This document shows positions 34,213-43,253 of a DNA stretch of 64,000 nucleotides, one piece after another (the stretch's first letter is position 1; each line of letters starts with the position of its first letter). The notes under the pieces are model-generated. The model saw only the letters and a program-made list of their open reading frames with translations, searched no databases and had not been told where the DNA came from. This stretch comes from JADLCB01 sp964398315 (GTDB lineage Bacteria > Planctomycetota > Phycisphaerae > Tepidisphaerales > Tepidisphaeraceae). The stretch is from contig CAYNMV010000006.1 in assembly GCA_964398315.1 (NCBI GenBank), positions 39,957 through 103,956 of the forward strand, read 5' to 3'. Both the position numbers and the translations under genes were made by a program.

Positions 34213-35394
34213 ATGTTCTTCCCGATTCGTACCGATGCCCCGATCCGCCACACGCCGTGGATGAACTACGCGCTGATCGCCGCCAATGTGGTGGCCTTCC
34301 TGGCGCAGCAGAAGTTCCTGGTGGGGCCGTATGCGCTGGACCTGCACCTGGTGCCGGATGACCTGTCGCTTGCCAGCTTCTTCACCTACCAGTTCCTGCA
34401 CGGCGACCTCATGCACCTGATCGGGAACATGCTGTTCCTGTATATCTTCGGGAACAACGTGAACGACCGGCTGGGGCATTTCGGCTATCTCTGCTTCTAC
34501 CTGGCCGGCGGGGTGATGGCGGGGATCGGGCACCTGCTGACCAGCGATGCGCCGGTGCTGGGGGCCAGCGGATCGGTCTCGGCGGTGACGGGGGCGTTCC
34601 TGGCGCTGTTTCCCTACTCGCGGGCGACGATCGTCTACTTCTTCTACTTCATCGGCGCGTTCGAGATTTCGAGCATGTACCTCATCCTCTTCTTCTTCAT
34701 CAAGGATGTGGTGCTCAACTTTGTCGGCAATACACAGGTGGCGCACATGGCCCACGCGGCGGGCACGATCTTCGGCTTTGCCGTCTGCATGGGGCTGCTG
34801 GCGGTCCACCTGCTGCCGCGTGATCTGTTCGATGTGCTGGGGGTGCTGGACCGCTGGAACCGCCGGCGGGTGTATCGGGCGGGGGTGGCAAAGGGGTACA
34901 ACCCCTTCGGATACGTCGGCGCTGGCCAGCCGCCGCCGCGAGTCGGACGGCCGCAGATGGAGCCGATTCCGCCGGAGATGCAGCGCGTGATGGACCTGCG
35001 GGCGGCGATCTTCGAGGCGATGAACGAGCAGCGCATGGACCAGGCGGCCCAGCTCTATGCCGAGTTGAAGGCAACCGATGCCTCCCAGGTGATGCCCATG
35101 CGCAATCAGCTCGACCTGGCCACCTGGCTGGCCCATGAGCAGCGCCATGCCCAGGCGGCCGAAGCCTACGAGTCGCTGCTGAGGGAATATCCCAACGTGT
35201 CAGATGCGGCCCAGGTCCACCTGATGCTCGGCCTGATCTATGCCCGCTACCTCCAGCAGTACGAGCGCGCTGCCCATCACCTCCGCATCGCCATCGACAA
35301 ACTGCACGGCGGCAGCGGAACCGAACTGGCGCGGGAGGAGCTGGCGCGGATCGCATCGGTGGCGAGCGGGGAGGATGAGGGGGTGAGGGGGTGA
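34213..35394 (+). CDS. Rhomboid family intramembrane serine protease with TPR-like tail
   Basis: A 393-residue protein. The rhomboid domain spans about 1-215, with FLHGDLMHLIGNMLFLYIFGNN, catalytic GASG (Ser119) and AHMAHAAG, in which His181 is the probable base. Six membrane segments fit the bacterial core. Residues 255-390 are soluble helical repeats (AIFEAMNEQRMDQAAQLYAEL, QAAEAYESLLREYPN, YERAAHHLRIAIDKL), that is, a TPR-like tail which probably recruits substrates. The C-terminus ends in a low-complexity GAGG-rich stretch. It is 156 bases downstream of the anti-sigma gene. Confidence 0.92.
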   Translation: MFFPIRTDAPIRHTPWMNYALIAANVVAFLAQQKFLVGPYALDLHLVPDDLSLASFFTYQFLHGDLMHLIGNMLFLYIFGNNVNDRLGHFGYLCFYLAGGVMAGIGHLLTSDAPVLGASGSVSAVTGAFLALFPYSRATIVYFFYFIGAFEISSMYLILFFFIKDVVLNFVGNTQVAHMAHAAGTIFGFAVCMGLLAVHLLPRDLFDVLGVLDRWNRRRVYRAGVAKGYNPFGYVGAGQPPPRVGRPQMEPIPPEMQRVMDLRAAIFEAMNEQRMDQAAQLYAELKATDASQVMPMRNQLDLATWLAHEQRHAQAAEAYESLLREYPNVSDAAQVHLMLGLIYARYLQQYERAAHHLRIAIDKLHGGSGTELAREELARIASVASGEDEGVRG

Positions 35395-35407
35395 CGAGGC
35401 TGGGGAA

Positions 35408-35578
35408 TCAGAAACGCACGTGCTGGAAGCGCACGATGAGGGCCCACACGATGCAAGCGCCGGCCGCCGTCCAGGTGTTCACGCGGGCGGCGCCGGACTG
35501 TGCAAACAGCCCCAGCACGGCAAGGGCGATGCCGATCGCCAGTAGGCATGCGCTCAGGACAATGCGGTAGCGGGGCAC
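35408..35578 (-). CDS. Putative small two-helix membrane protein
   Basis: From a GTG at 35578 the frame gives 56 residues with two hydrophobic stretches (IVLSACLLAIGIALAVLGLF and WTAAGACIVWALIVRF). The frame stays open upstream for about 25 more codons (WEEALADRQKPTLAYES...) without an ATG/GTG/TTG, so the true start is unclear. It lies downstream of and on the same strand as the Gfo/Idh/MocA gene. The hydrophobic pattern argues for coding, the missing start against. Confidence 0.4.
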   Translation of the reverse strand: MPRYRIVLSACLLAIGIALAVLGLFAQSGAARVNTWTAAGACIVWALIVRFQHVRF

Positions 35579-35686
35579 AGCCGGCCGACGGGGCGGCGAT
35601 TCGTACGCAAGTGTGGGCTTCTGCCGATCCGCCAGCGCTTCCTCCCAGCCCGGCGGTCAATCACAAATCGACAATCGGCGATCGCC

Positions 35687-36709
35687 TCACAACTCCTGCG
35701 GCTCGATCGCGGCGATGATGCGCTCAGCGGTGGCGACGGCGGCAAGGCCATCGTCCACGCTGACCACCGGCACGATCTCGCGCTTGACTGCCCGGATGAA
35801 GTCTTCCAGCTCGGCCCGCAGCGGTTCCACATCGTCGATTTCCAGTTCTTCGACGCTCACGAGCTTCTGGTAATCCACCTGGGACAGATCATCGATCTCG
35901 CCGGACCGGATCCTGGCTACCGTGTCACGGATGGCGTCAAGATTTCCGCTGCGGTGGACGACCATGCCATATTTCTTCTGGTAATCCAGGGACACGTAGG
36001 CGTCGCGCGAGAAGACACGCAAGCGTCGCTCCGTCTTGAGTGCCAGTCGTGACGCCGTGATGTTGGCCACGCAGCCGTTGGCGAAGCTCAGGCGGGCGTT
36101 GCAGATATCCTCGGCCCCGCCCAAAACGCTCACACCCACAGCCTCCACACCGGCCACTTCGCTGCCGGCCAGCTTCAGAACGATGTCGATGTCGTGGATC
36201 ATCATGTCCAGCACCACGCCCACATCGATGCTGCGGAAGGTCAGCGGCGAAATGCGCACGACCTCCATGAAGCGCGGTTGAATGCCCAGCCGTTCCATGG
36301 CGCGCACGGCCGGGTTGAAGCGCTCGATGTGGCCCACCTGTACAACCGCATCGTGCTCGCGGGCAAGCTGCGCGATGCGCTGGCCTTCGGTTGAATCGGG
36401 CGCCAGGGGCTTTTCAATCAGGCAGGCGATCCCCCGGCGCAAAAACGGCTCGGCGGTCGCCAGGTGGAAACGCGTGGGCACGGCGATCGTCACCGCCTGC
36501 ACCTGCGGCAAGAGCTCATCCAGCGTGCGGACGAAGGCGGTCTGGTACTGCTGGGCGGTCTGCTCGGCCGCTTCAGCATTGGCATCGTAGACACCCACGA
36601 GCCTCACGCCCGGCATCTGTGAGTAGACACGCGCGTGCAGTCGGCCCATCCGTCCGCATCCGATGACAGCCACGGGGATCCGATCCGGGAAGGTTTGGCT
36701 TGCGCTCAT
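35687..36709 (-). CDS. Gfo/Idh/MocA-family sugar dehydrogenase
   Basis: A 340-residue protein. N-terminal Rossmann fold: VAVIGCGRMGRLHARVY, followed by DANAEAA and VTIAVPTRFHL, then the catalytic EKPLAPD motif and VGHIERFNPAVRAM. The last motif is typical of UDP-N-acetylglucosamine 3-dehydrogenase-type members that lie near lipid A genes, but no lpx gene is near here. C-terminal alpha/beta domain from 120 on. It should oxidise or reduce a (nucleotide) sugar with NAD(P). AAGGTAAGGGC precedes the ATG. Confidence 0.9.
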   Translation of the reverse strand: MSASQTFPDRIPVAVIGCGRMGRLHARVYSQMPGVRLVGVYDANAEAAEQTAQQYQTAFVRTLDELLPQVQAVTIAVPTRFHLATAEPFLRRGIACLIEKPLAPDSTEGQRIAQLAREHDAVVQVGHIERFNPAVRAMERLGIQPRFMEVVRISPLTFRSIDVGVVLDMMIHDIDIVLKLAGSEVAGVEAVGVSVLGGAEDICNARLSFANGCVANITASRLALKTERRLRVFSRDAYVSLDYQKKYGMVVHRSGNLDAIRDTVARIRSGEIDDLSQVDYQKLVSVEELEIDDVEPLRAELEDFIRAVKREIVPVVSVDDGLAAVATAERIIAAIEPQEL

Positions 36710-36778
36710 GCCCTTACCTTAGCAATTTGTCGGGGGCAGGACAGGGGGGAAGGCAAGCCGGATGATGCGGACAGTACT

Positions 36779-37354
36779 TCAGGGCTGTGCTTGTGATGCC
36801 GGGTCCGGGCGGCTTGCCGCAACCTGTTCGGCCGTCAGCTCATGGGCCCGCCAGGCGGTGATTTCATCTGGCTGGAACAGGTGATCAGGGAGGGCCCCAG
36901 CGCTACTGTCGGCAAGCATGAGATTCAGCACCGCCGCCACTTCTTCATCGCTGAGCTGACCATAGGGCCGGTGACGCAGACGGCGGGGCGCGCCATCGAC
37001 CATGATCTGCCCGCGAGCCCCATACAGCATGAATTTGATCAGGTAGGCCCGGCCCTCCTCCGTTACCGCCATTGCCCGGGTGCGCGTGTGCAGGGTGGTG
37101 GACACGAACTGATCCGGCGTCTCCGCAGTGTGACACGAACTGCAACTGGCCGTGTAGGTGCGCTGGCCGACCTCCAGCCAATCCGGTATCACAGGCGCTG
37201 TCGCAGGCGGTGCATCCGATGTGTCTACACTGATTTCCGGCCAGTCCGGGTGTACGGGCTCGGGGCGGCTGCGCAGCCAGGCGAAGAGAACCGCCATCGC
37301 CATCAGCATCGCGGCAATCAGGACAACCACCCGGTTGGTGTAGACGTGTCGCAT
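36779..37354 (-). CDS. Membrane-anchored c-type cytochrome
   Basis: A 191-residue protein. A basic N-terminus leads to a membrane helix (VVVLIAAMLMAMAVLFAWL) and a periplasmic domain with one haem motif CSSCH at about residue 70 (RTYTASCSSCHTAE), followed by KFMLYGARG and YGQLSDEEVAAVLNLM, the usual second half of a class I cytochrome c. The His of CSSCH and a Met in the ARGQIMVDG loop are plausible ligands. The gene starts six bases after the stop of the flavocytochrome gene, so the two are one operon and likely one electron-transfer pathway. Confidence 0.9.
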   Translation of the reverse strand: MRHVYTNRVVVLIAAMLMAMAVLFAWLRSRPEPVHPDWPEISVDTSDAPPATAPVIPDWLEVGQRTYTASCSSCHTAETPDQFVSTTLHTRTRAMAVTEEGRAYLIKFMLYGARGQIMVDGAPRRLRHRPYGQLSDEEVAAVLNLMLADSSAGALPDHLFQPDEITAWRAHELTAEQVAASRPDPASQAQP

Positions 37355-37359
37355 CAGGT

Positions 37360-38685
37360 TCAAACCAGGTCGAAGCGCTCGGTGTGCAGCCGGTGCGCAG
37401 GGATGCCCAGGGACAACAGCGCCCGCTCCACCTTCACGATCATCGCATCCGGGCCGCATATCAGGTAATCGCGGGCGATCCGCTCATCAGGCAGCACCCG
37501 GCGCAGCAATGCCAGGTCAACGCGGCCGGTTTCCCCGGTCCACTGCGGCGGCGGTTCCTCCAGCACGTATACCACTTGCAGCAACAGGTGCTTGTTCTCG
37601 CGCGCCAGTCGATCCAGTTCCTCCCGCCAGACCAGGTCGTCGGCGGTGCGGCAGGCATAGATCAGCAGGATCGACCGGCGATCACAACGCTCGTGCATCG
37701 TGCGAATCATGCTCATGAACGGCACGATCCCCACGCCGCCGGCGATGAACACATAGCCTGCCGATGGAATCCGGTCGATCGAGAACGCCCCGTGGGGGCC
37801 ATCGAGGTAGGCCAGCGTGCCGGGCTGCACCTGTGCAACAGCGCGGGTGAAGTCACCGACTTCCTTGATGCCCAGCGCAATCCGCCGGGGCTGTTCTGCG
37901 CTGGAAGAGAGGGAGAACGGATGCTCATCAATGCTGAACGGGCTGCGAAGCGTCACCCAGACGAACTGCCCCGGCTCGAATACCAGGCCTTCATGGCCGA
38001 CCGGTTCGAGGGCAAGGGACCAGGTGTGGCCACCCTCGGGCCTGACATCCACGACCCGCCACGGCCGGCGCAACATCCAGAGGGGCTTGAGCAGTCGCTG
38101 CTGGGCCAGCGGCGCGATCAGCAGGCCGGCGAAGATCACCCATCCCAGCATTTTCGCCGGCGTGTTCACATAGTGGCCCACAGCGCCGATGTGCGTCAGG
38201 GCGGCAGCAACCGCCAGCAGCGACAGTGCCAGATGCCCGATCCGCCAGACCTCGTACCCCAGCCTCAGCTTCCTTCTGAACCACGACAACGCCACCACCG
38301 GAATGAGCATACCGGCCGCCAGCAACCCCCATCGGCTGGCCGTGGTCCCACCGAAGGGGTTCAGGAGCTCTGCCAACGCCGGATTACGGATGATGAGGAT
38401 GGCCGGATGGGCCAGGATCGCCAGCAGTGCGATCGCGCCAATCTGGCGATGATAGTAGAGGATGATGTCGATGCCGTAGGGCGCTGTGATCGATTTGAAG
38501 CGGGCGACGAGCAGGAACTGGATCAGCACCTGTGCCATCCCCATGAACCCCAGCGCCACCGACAGTTCCGTCCAGAAATCCCGCCGCGGCGGGAGTGGTT
38601 GGATGGCCATCATGATCAGTGCCGCCCCCGCTGCGAGCAGGATGTACAGCACAATCCAGAAGATGCCGATGAGGATGCGATTCAT
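37360..38685 (-). CDS. Ferric-reductase-like transmembrane flavoprotein
   Basis: A 441-residue protein. Residues 1-220 hold about six membrane helices with four His suited to two b haems (ILYYHRQIGA, AILAHPAIL, WRIGHLALSL, LTHIGAVGHYV). Residues 225-440 are a FAD/NAD(P)H-oxidoreductase module: EPGQFVWVTL and EHPFSLSS (FAD), VFIAGGVGIVPFMSMI (NAD pyrophosphate) and YLICGPDAMI. This is the NOX/FRE/YedZ-like architecture that moves electrons across the membrane. It is translationally close to the cytochrome c gene downstream, which may accept its electrons. The terminal acceptor is not known. Confidence 0.92.
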   Translation of the reverse strand: MNRILIGIFWIVLYILLAAGAALIMMAIQPLPPRRDFWTELSVALGFMGMAQVLIQFLLVARFKSITAPYGIDIILYYHRQIGAIALLAILAHPAILIIRNPALAELLNPFGGTTASRWGLLAAGMLIPVVALSWFRRKLRLGYEVWRIGHLALSLLAVAAALTHIGAVGHYVNTPAKMLGWVIFAGLLIAPLAQQRLLKPLWMLRRPWRVVDVRPEGGHTWSLALEPVGHEGLVFEPGQFVWVTLRSPFSIDEHPFSLSSSAEQPRRIALGIKEVGDFTRAVAQVQPGTLAYLDGPHGAFSIDRIPSAGYVFIAGGVGIVPFMSMIRTMHERCDRRSILLIYACRTADDLVWREELDRLARENKHLLLQVVYVLEEPPPQWTGETGRVDLALLRRVLPDERIARDYLICGPDAMIVKVERALLSLGIPAHRLHTERFDLV

Positions 38686-39039
38686 GACCAGCCCACATGC
38701 CCGCAGCCTGGGCAATACCCAGGTTGCGAGCAGGCGCAAATCGCGCGGCCGTACGATCCCGCTGTACGGCCGGTGCGCTATCAAGCCAGGCACCGCAATT
38801 CGCAGTTGGCAACGCCCAATCCCTCCTCGGCATGGCCAGCGTGATCACATCACCAGGCCGGGAGGGGGGCGCCATGCCCATGCAACGGTACCCTGGCTAA
38901 CACCATAGCCTTCGATTGAGTGGGGAGGAAACAGGAACCCGCTGCTTGCGCTCCATCAACAAATAAAACGACACCGCCGGAGTGCGGCGGTGTCGGGTGG
39001 TTTGCAGATGAATCAGACAGGCGGGCGGGCCGCCACGGC
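38686..39039. other. Intergenic region with terminator, no gene
   Basis: The 354 bases hold the hairpin terminator at 38961-38995 for the zinc-ribbon gene, and the upstream region of the flavocytochrome gene. No convincing coding sequence is seen. Confidence 0.45.
38961..38995 (-). terminator. Intrinsic terminator of the zinc-ribbon coiled-coil gene
   Basis: CGACACCGCCG (38969-38979) pairs perfectly with CGGCGGTGTCG (38985-38995) around a five-base loop. On the minus strand it is followed by TTTTATTT (38961-38968), a good T-tract, 45 bases beyond the stop codon. Confidence 0.9.
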
Positions 39040-40041
39040 TCACATCGGGTTGTCCGGAGGATGGGTTGCGGCATCCTGCGACTCCTGGGCCGAGGCTGTG
39101 GGCTCGGAGGCGATGTTGACCTGGGTGTTGTCCGGCCCGGCTTCCGGTGTGTCGGCCGAGCCATTGGTGGTCTCATCATTTTCCTCGGGCCGCATGCTGT
39201 TGAGCACATCGACCGCGCTGGTCTGGCGATTGACGGCCGCCGCGGCTGTGGTCTTCTTGCGGGTACGGCGCTCGCGCGGCTCCTTCTTGCGATTCACGGC
39301 CTGTTCGGGGGTCAGGTCTTCAGGGATGTAGAGGATCCGGCCGCAACTGGGGCAGAAGACCAGTTCGTCGCGGGTGTGCAGGCGGTTGTAGATATCGGTG
39401 ACGACATCGAGGTTGCAGGCGGTGCAGATGTATTCCTCGCGCTTCGGATTGGGGCGGGCCAGGGGCGCCATCGCCTCGCCATCGAGCCGTTCGGCCAGGC
39501 GATCGAAGGCCTGGCGCGCCTTGGGGGTTACCGCCGCCGCCGCCTGCTCGCGGGCGGGGACCAGGGCATCGATCTCGGCCTGCAGGCTGGCGACGCGCTC
39601 GCCGATCTGGCTTCTCATCTGCGCCAGGCGGTTGGTCTCGTTTTCCAGTTGGGTGGTCAGTTCCTGGATGTGCCCCTGCGTGCGCTCGACTTCCTCCAGC
39701 GCCTGCATCGCGGCTTCTTCCGTCTTGTTGCGGTCGATCTTCTGGGTGTTGATCTCGATGAGCAGGGCCTGATATTCCCGGTTGTTGCGGGTGTTCTGCT
39801 GCTGGCTGCGCAGCTTCTCGATGTGGGCGTCACGTGCCTTAAGGTCCAGTTCCAGCGTGCCGGCACGGGCCTGGACCTCCTTCAGTTTCTGGTTGGCCTC
39901 ATCCAGGCGGGCCTTCACATCGTTGGTGCGGCGTTCCTGGATACGGACATCCCTGGTGGCGGCGTCGAGACGTTGTTGAGCGGCGCGAAGCGCCTGATCA
40001 GCCTGGTACAACTGCACCAAGGCGATGTTGGTCGGACCCAT
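39040..40041 (-). CDS. Coiled-coil protein with C4 zinc ribbon (DUF164/CdsZ-type)
   Basis: A 333-residue protein. The first 170 residues form a long antiparallel coiled coil (DQALRAAQQRLDAATRDVRIQERR ... QELTTQLENETNRLAQMR). A zinc ribbon follows at about 205-240: ICTACNLDVVTDIYNRL ... LVFCPSCGRILYI, with the two CxxC knuckles. This order is that of DUF164/zf-RING_7 proteins such as CdsZ, some of which handle nucleotides or RNA. The last 90 residues are acidic and disordered (EPRERRTRKKTTAAAAVNRQ, then DNTQVNIASEP). GTGAGG lies seven bases before the ATG. Confidence 0.88.
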   Translation of the reverse strand: MGPTNIALVQLYQADQALRAAQQRLDAATRDVRIQERRTNDVKARLDEANQKLKEVQARAGTLELDLKARDAHIEKLRSQQQNTRNNREYQALLIEINTQKIDRNKTEEAAMQALEEVERTQGHIQELTTQLENETNRLAQMRSQIGERVASLQAEIDALVPAREQAAAAVTPKARQAFDRLAERLDGEAMAPLARPNPKREEYICTACNLDVVTDIYNRLHTRDELVFCPSCGRILYIPEDLTPEQAVNRKKEPRERRTRKKTTAAAAVNRQTSAVDVLNSMRPEENDETTNGSADTPEAGPDNTQVNIASEPTASAQESQDAATHPPDNPM

Positions 40042-40267
40042 CGCAAAACCTCACGGATCAATTGTCAAAGTGCTGTGCCCCTCCCGCCATCGGAAGCGGC
40101 AAGGGAACCATTATGAGGATTGAGCCGCGGAAAAAAAGTAACAAACCGACGACAGGGCGGGTGCTCGCCCGTTTCCTGCCAAAAAGACAGGTTGTGGCCG
40201 CTCGACAGATGGCTGGGCGATGGCCGTCAATGGCAGACTCAGCAGTTAGACGGCGGGCCTCCCCGCT

Positions 40268-41785
40268 TTACGCGGTATGTCGAAGCGGATGCAGTTGCAG
40301 GCGCATCACCGCCAGCCCCGGGGCGGGGACGCCAACGCGCACCGTGCCATCGCCGTATCGCTCGGCCGGGGCGGTGCGCACGCGCACCACATCAGGTTGT
40401 GCCCAGGTATTTGTGGCTGTGGGCTCAAGGCCGCTGAGGAGATTTACCGGGCCGGCCGGGGCAGCGCTGGCATCGGCGATATGCAGTCGAACCGACAATT
40501 CCTCATCAACGCCGCGGTTAATCAGGAAAACGCTGAGTGTGCCGGCCGCGACATCATAGCTGGCGGCGGCATCCAGCCGCGGAACCGTGCCACGCTCGCC
40601 GGCATCGCAGGTGGGGGCATCGACCACCGGCACCAGTGAAAGGCCCCGCGCGTAGCGTGAAAAGAGGGCCAGCGGCCAGTAGATCGGCTGGATGAGCAGG
40701 CCATCGGGCCGCGTGAGGATCGGAGCGATGACATTCACCAACTGGGCCAGGCAGGCGATCTTCACCAGATCGGCATTGCGGATGAAACTGGCGAGATACT
40801 GGGCGCAAACCAGGGCATCTTCGAGATTGTAATGCTCTTCCAGCAGCGGCGGGGCGTGCTGCCACTTACCATCTTCATATTCCCCGCCGCGGGCGCGATA
40901 CCAGACGTTCCATTCATCGAAGGCGAGGAAGACCTGCTTGCTGCTCTGCTTCACACCGCGGACGTAGCTGATGACGCCGCGGTAGTCGGCCAGGATACGG
41001 TCAATGATCGTGCCTTCGGCCAGGTACCAGGCGGTGTTGTGCTGCCGGTTGCCGCTGTAATGGTGGACGGCGAGATAGTCGATCACGTCCCAGCAGTGTT
41101 CCAGCACCGTGCGATCCCATGCGAGGTAGGTGGGCATGAAGGGGCCGGAAGAGCCGGCGGCGATGGTCTGGATGGACGGATCGACCTGCCGCATCAGCCG
41201 GGCGGCGGCCAGGGCACGGCGGGCATACTCATCGGCGGTGCAGTGGCCAGTCTGCCAGGGGCCGTCCATCTCATTGCCCAGCCCCCAGAGACGCACACGA
41301 TAGGGGACAGCCTGCCCGTTGGCGCGGCGCTGATCGGCCCATGGGCCGGTGGAGGCGTTGCAATACTCAACCCACTCGGCGGCAAGCTGCGGGGTGCCAT
41401 TGCCCAGGTTCACCGTGATGTACGGATCGCCCCCAAGCTGCCGGCACCAGTGCAGGAACTCATCGGTGCCGAAGCGGTTGGATTCCAGGCTCTTCCACGC
41501 CAAATCCGGCCGGATTGGTCGGCTTTCCGGGGGGGCAATGCCATCTCGCCAGTCATAGTTGCTGGCAAAATTGCCGCCGGGATAGCGCACCAGGGACAAG
41601 TTCAGCGATCGCAGGGCCTCAAGAACATCGCGCCGCAGGCCCTTCTCATCGGCGTGGGGGCTGGCGGGGTCATATATGCCGCCATAGATGCCACGGCCCA
41701 GATGTTCAATAAGCCCGCCAAAGAGCCGCCGATCTATCGGGCCCACATGATGGTGGAGGTCGAGATGCAGGGCTGCCTGGAGCAT
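40268..41785 (-). CDS. GH51 alpha-L-arabinofuranosidase
   Basis: A 505-residue intracellular enzyme from ATG 41785 (AGGATC nine bases before). No signal peptide. Key motifs: FGGLIEHLGRGIYGGIYDP, SLVRYPGGNFASNYDWRDG, WGLGNEMDGPW with acid/base Glu172, HHYSGN and FDEWNVWY with nucleophile Glu291. The spacing (172 and 291) matches characterised GH51 arabinofuranosidases. It should release L-arabinose from arabino-oligosaccharides. It is convergent or isolated from the glycan blocks and is divergent from the HD-GYP gene. Confidence 0.93.
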   Translation of the reverse strand: MLQAALHLDLHHHVGPIDRRLFGGLIEHLGRGIYGGIYDPASPHADEKGLRRDVLEALRSLNLSLVRYPGGNFASNYDWRDGIAPPESRPIRPDLAWKSLESNRFGTDEFLHWCRQLGGDPYITVNLGNGTPQLAAEWVEYCNASTGPWADQRRANGQAVPYRVRLWGLGNEMDGPWQTGHCTADEYARRALAAARLMRQVDPSIQTIAAGSSGPFMPTYLAWDRTVLEHCWDVIDYLAVHHYSGNRQHNTAWYLAEGTIIDRILADYRGVISYVRGVKQSSKQVFLAFDEWNVWYRARGGEYEDGKWQHAPPLLEEHYNLEDALVCAQYLASFIRNADLVKIACLAQLVNVIAPILTRPDGLLIQPIYWPLALFSRYARGLSLVPVVDAPTCDAGERGTVPRLDAAASYDVAAGTLSVFLINRGVDEELSVRLHIADASAAPAGPVNLLSGLEPTATNTWAQPDVVRVRTAPAERYGDGTVRVGVPAPGLAVMRLQLHPLRHTA

Positions 41786-41995
41786 CGGATGGATCCTAGC
41801 GCCCGGAGTGGTGGCGAAGCACCGGCGCGGTGTCACATTCATGTTAATTTGCGCGATATTTCGTGTATCCGGCAGAAGTTAACTGAGTTGCCACCCAGTT
41901 CGGCCGATAACAGGTACGTACTGGTGGATTCTTGCACACCCACCGGGCCCGGTTCGCCGAAGCAAGAGGCGGGACCGCTGTTTGAAGGAGTCCGT

Positions 41996-43195
41996 GTGCT
42001 GATACTGCCGATCGAGGAAGCCACGCCGGGCATCAAGCTTGGGATGCCGGTGATGCACCCGCAGCAGCCGGGCCAGCAACTGCTGAAGGCCGGCTATACG
42101 ATGGATGAGCGGGTGCTTGAGCGCCTGCGCGAATTGGGAGTGCCGTTCCTCTATGTCGACTATCCCGGGTTGGAGGATGTCGATAAATTGCTCATGCCGG
42201 CACTGTCGCCAGCGCGGCAACAGATGTACCAGCAGATCCGCAAGACGATCACCGCCGTCGAGCGCACCGCCCAGCCAACCGTCACCTTTCCCGACTATTA
42301 TGCCGTCACGCGCGAGCTGGTCCTGACGCTCATGCAGAACGGCGCCCATCCGGTCTACATGGACCTGATGAGCGCCAACCTCGGCAACGATGAGGTGGCA
42401 CACGCCACCGCGGTGGCCCACCTGTCACTGATGCTCGGCATCAAGCTGGAGCAATATCTGATCAACCAGCGCAAGCGCCTGTCCCCGGCCCATGCCCGCG
42501 AGGTGGTCAACCTTGGGGTGGGCGGGATGCTGCACGATATCGGCAAGGCCAAGCTCCCCAGAGAGATGCGCCGGTTCCACGTGATCAACGAGCCGCAGAA
42601 CGCCGAGGAGCGCGAAGCGCATGAGTCGCACGTGCAGCTTGGCTATGACATGGTTCGCAGCGGCATCGAGCCATCGGCCGCTGTCGCGGTGCTGCACCAT
42701 CACCAACGCTTCGATGGCAGCGGGTTTCCCAAGGTCACGCATGGGGATGGAAGCCATGCCCCCATCTCAGACACCAAGATCCACATTTTTGCACGCATTA
42801 TCGCGGCGGCCGACCTGTTCGACCGCCTGTGCCCCGGCCCCAATGGCAAGCGGCGGCCAAACCTCCAGATTCTCCACGAGATGCGCACCACCTACGCCGG
42901 CATGATCGACCCGGAAATCAACAAGGTGCTGCCCTCGGTCATTCCGCCGTTCCCCCCGGGCATGAAAGTGAAGCTCAGCGATGACACGATCGCGGTGGTG
43001 ACAAACTTCTCACACACCGACCCGTTCTACCCGACGGTCCGCCGGCTGGCCGAGGATGGCCAGGTGCTGCAGGGCGACAGCATCGATTTGCGCGACGCCC
43101 GGCACCTGCGCGTCGCCGAGATAGACGGTGTCTGCACAGAGGGGCTGATCCCCGAGGCGCATGCCGCCCCGGCCCCCAGTACCGCAGCGGCGTGA
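41996..43195 (+). CDS. HD-GYP domain phosphodiesterase (c-di-GMP type)
   Basis: A 399-residue protein from GTG 41996, with AAGGAG five bases upstream; this start gives a clean N-terminus MLILPIEEATPG. Residues 1-120 are an N-terminal domain of unknown role. The HD-GYP domain has HDIGKAKLP (His180, Asp181), then VLHHHQRFDGSGFP, the HHxxxDGxGYP signature with F for Y, and AADLFDRLCPGP. The C-terminal domain after 300 is small and beta-rich. It should hydrolyse cyclic di-GMP. Substituting Phe for Tyr in GYP is tolerated in some active members. Confidence 0.92.
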   Translation: MLILPIEEATPGIKLGMPVMHPQQPGQQLLKAGYTMDERVLERLRELGVPFLYVDYPGLEDVDKLLMPALSPARQQMYQQIRKTITAVERTAQPTVTFPDYYAVTRELVLTLMQNGAHPVYMDLMSANLGNDEVAHATAVAHLSLMLGIKLEQYLINQRKRLSPAHAREVVNLGVGGMLHDIGKAKLPREMRRFHVINEPQNAEEREAHESHVQLGYDMVRSGIEPSAAVAVLHHHQRFDGSGFPKVTHGDGSHAPISDTKIHIFARIIAAADLFDRLCPGPNGKRRPNLQILHEMRTTYAGMIDPEINKVLPSVIPPFPPGMKVKLSDDTIAVVTNFSHTDPFYPTVRRLAEDGQVLQGDSIDLRDARHLRVAEIDGVCTEGLIPEAHAAPAPSTAAA

Positions 43196-43253
43196 TGACG
43201 CATCATGAATGAGACGACTGCTGCGCCCTCAGGGGTGGCGGGCCGGATCCGGC

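Noticed and set aside
40832..41995. N-terminal extension of the HD-GYP frame on the plus strand
   Set aside because: It is antisense to the GH51 gene; a GTG at 41996 with AAGGAG gives the natural start.
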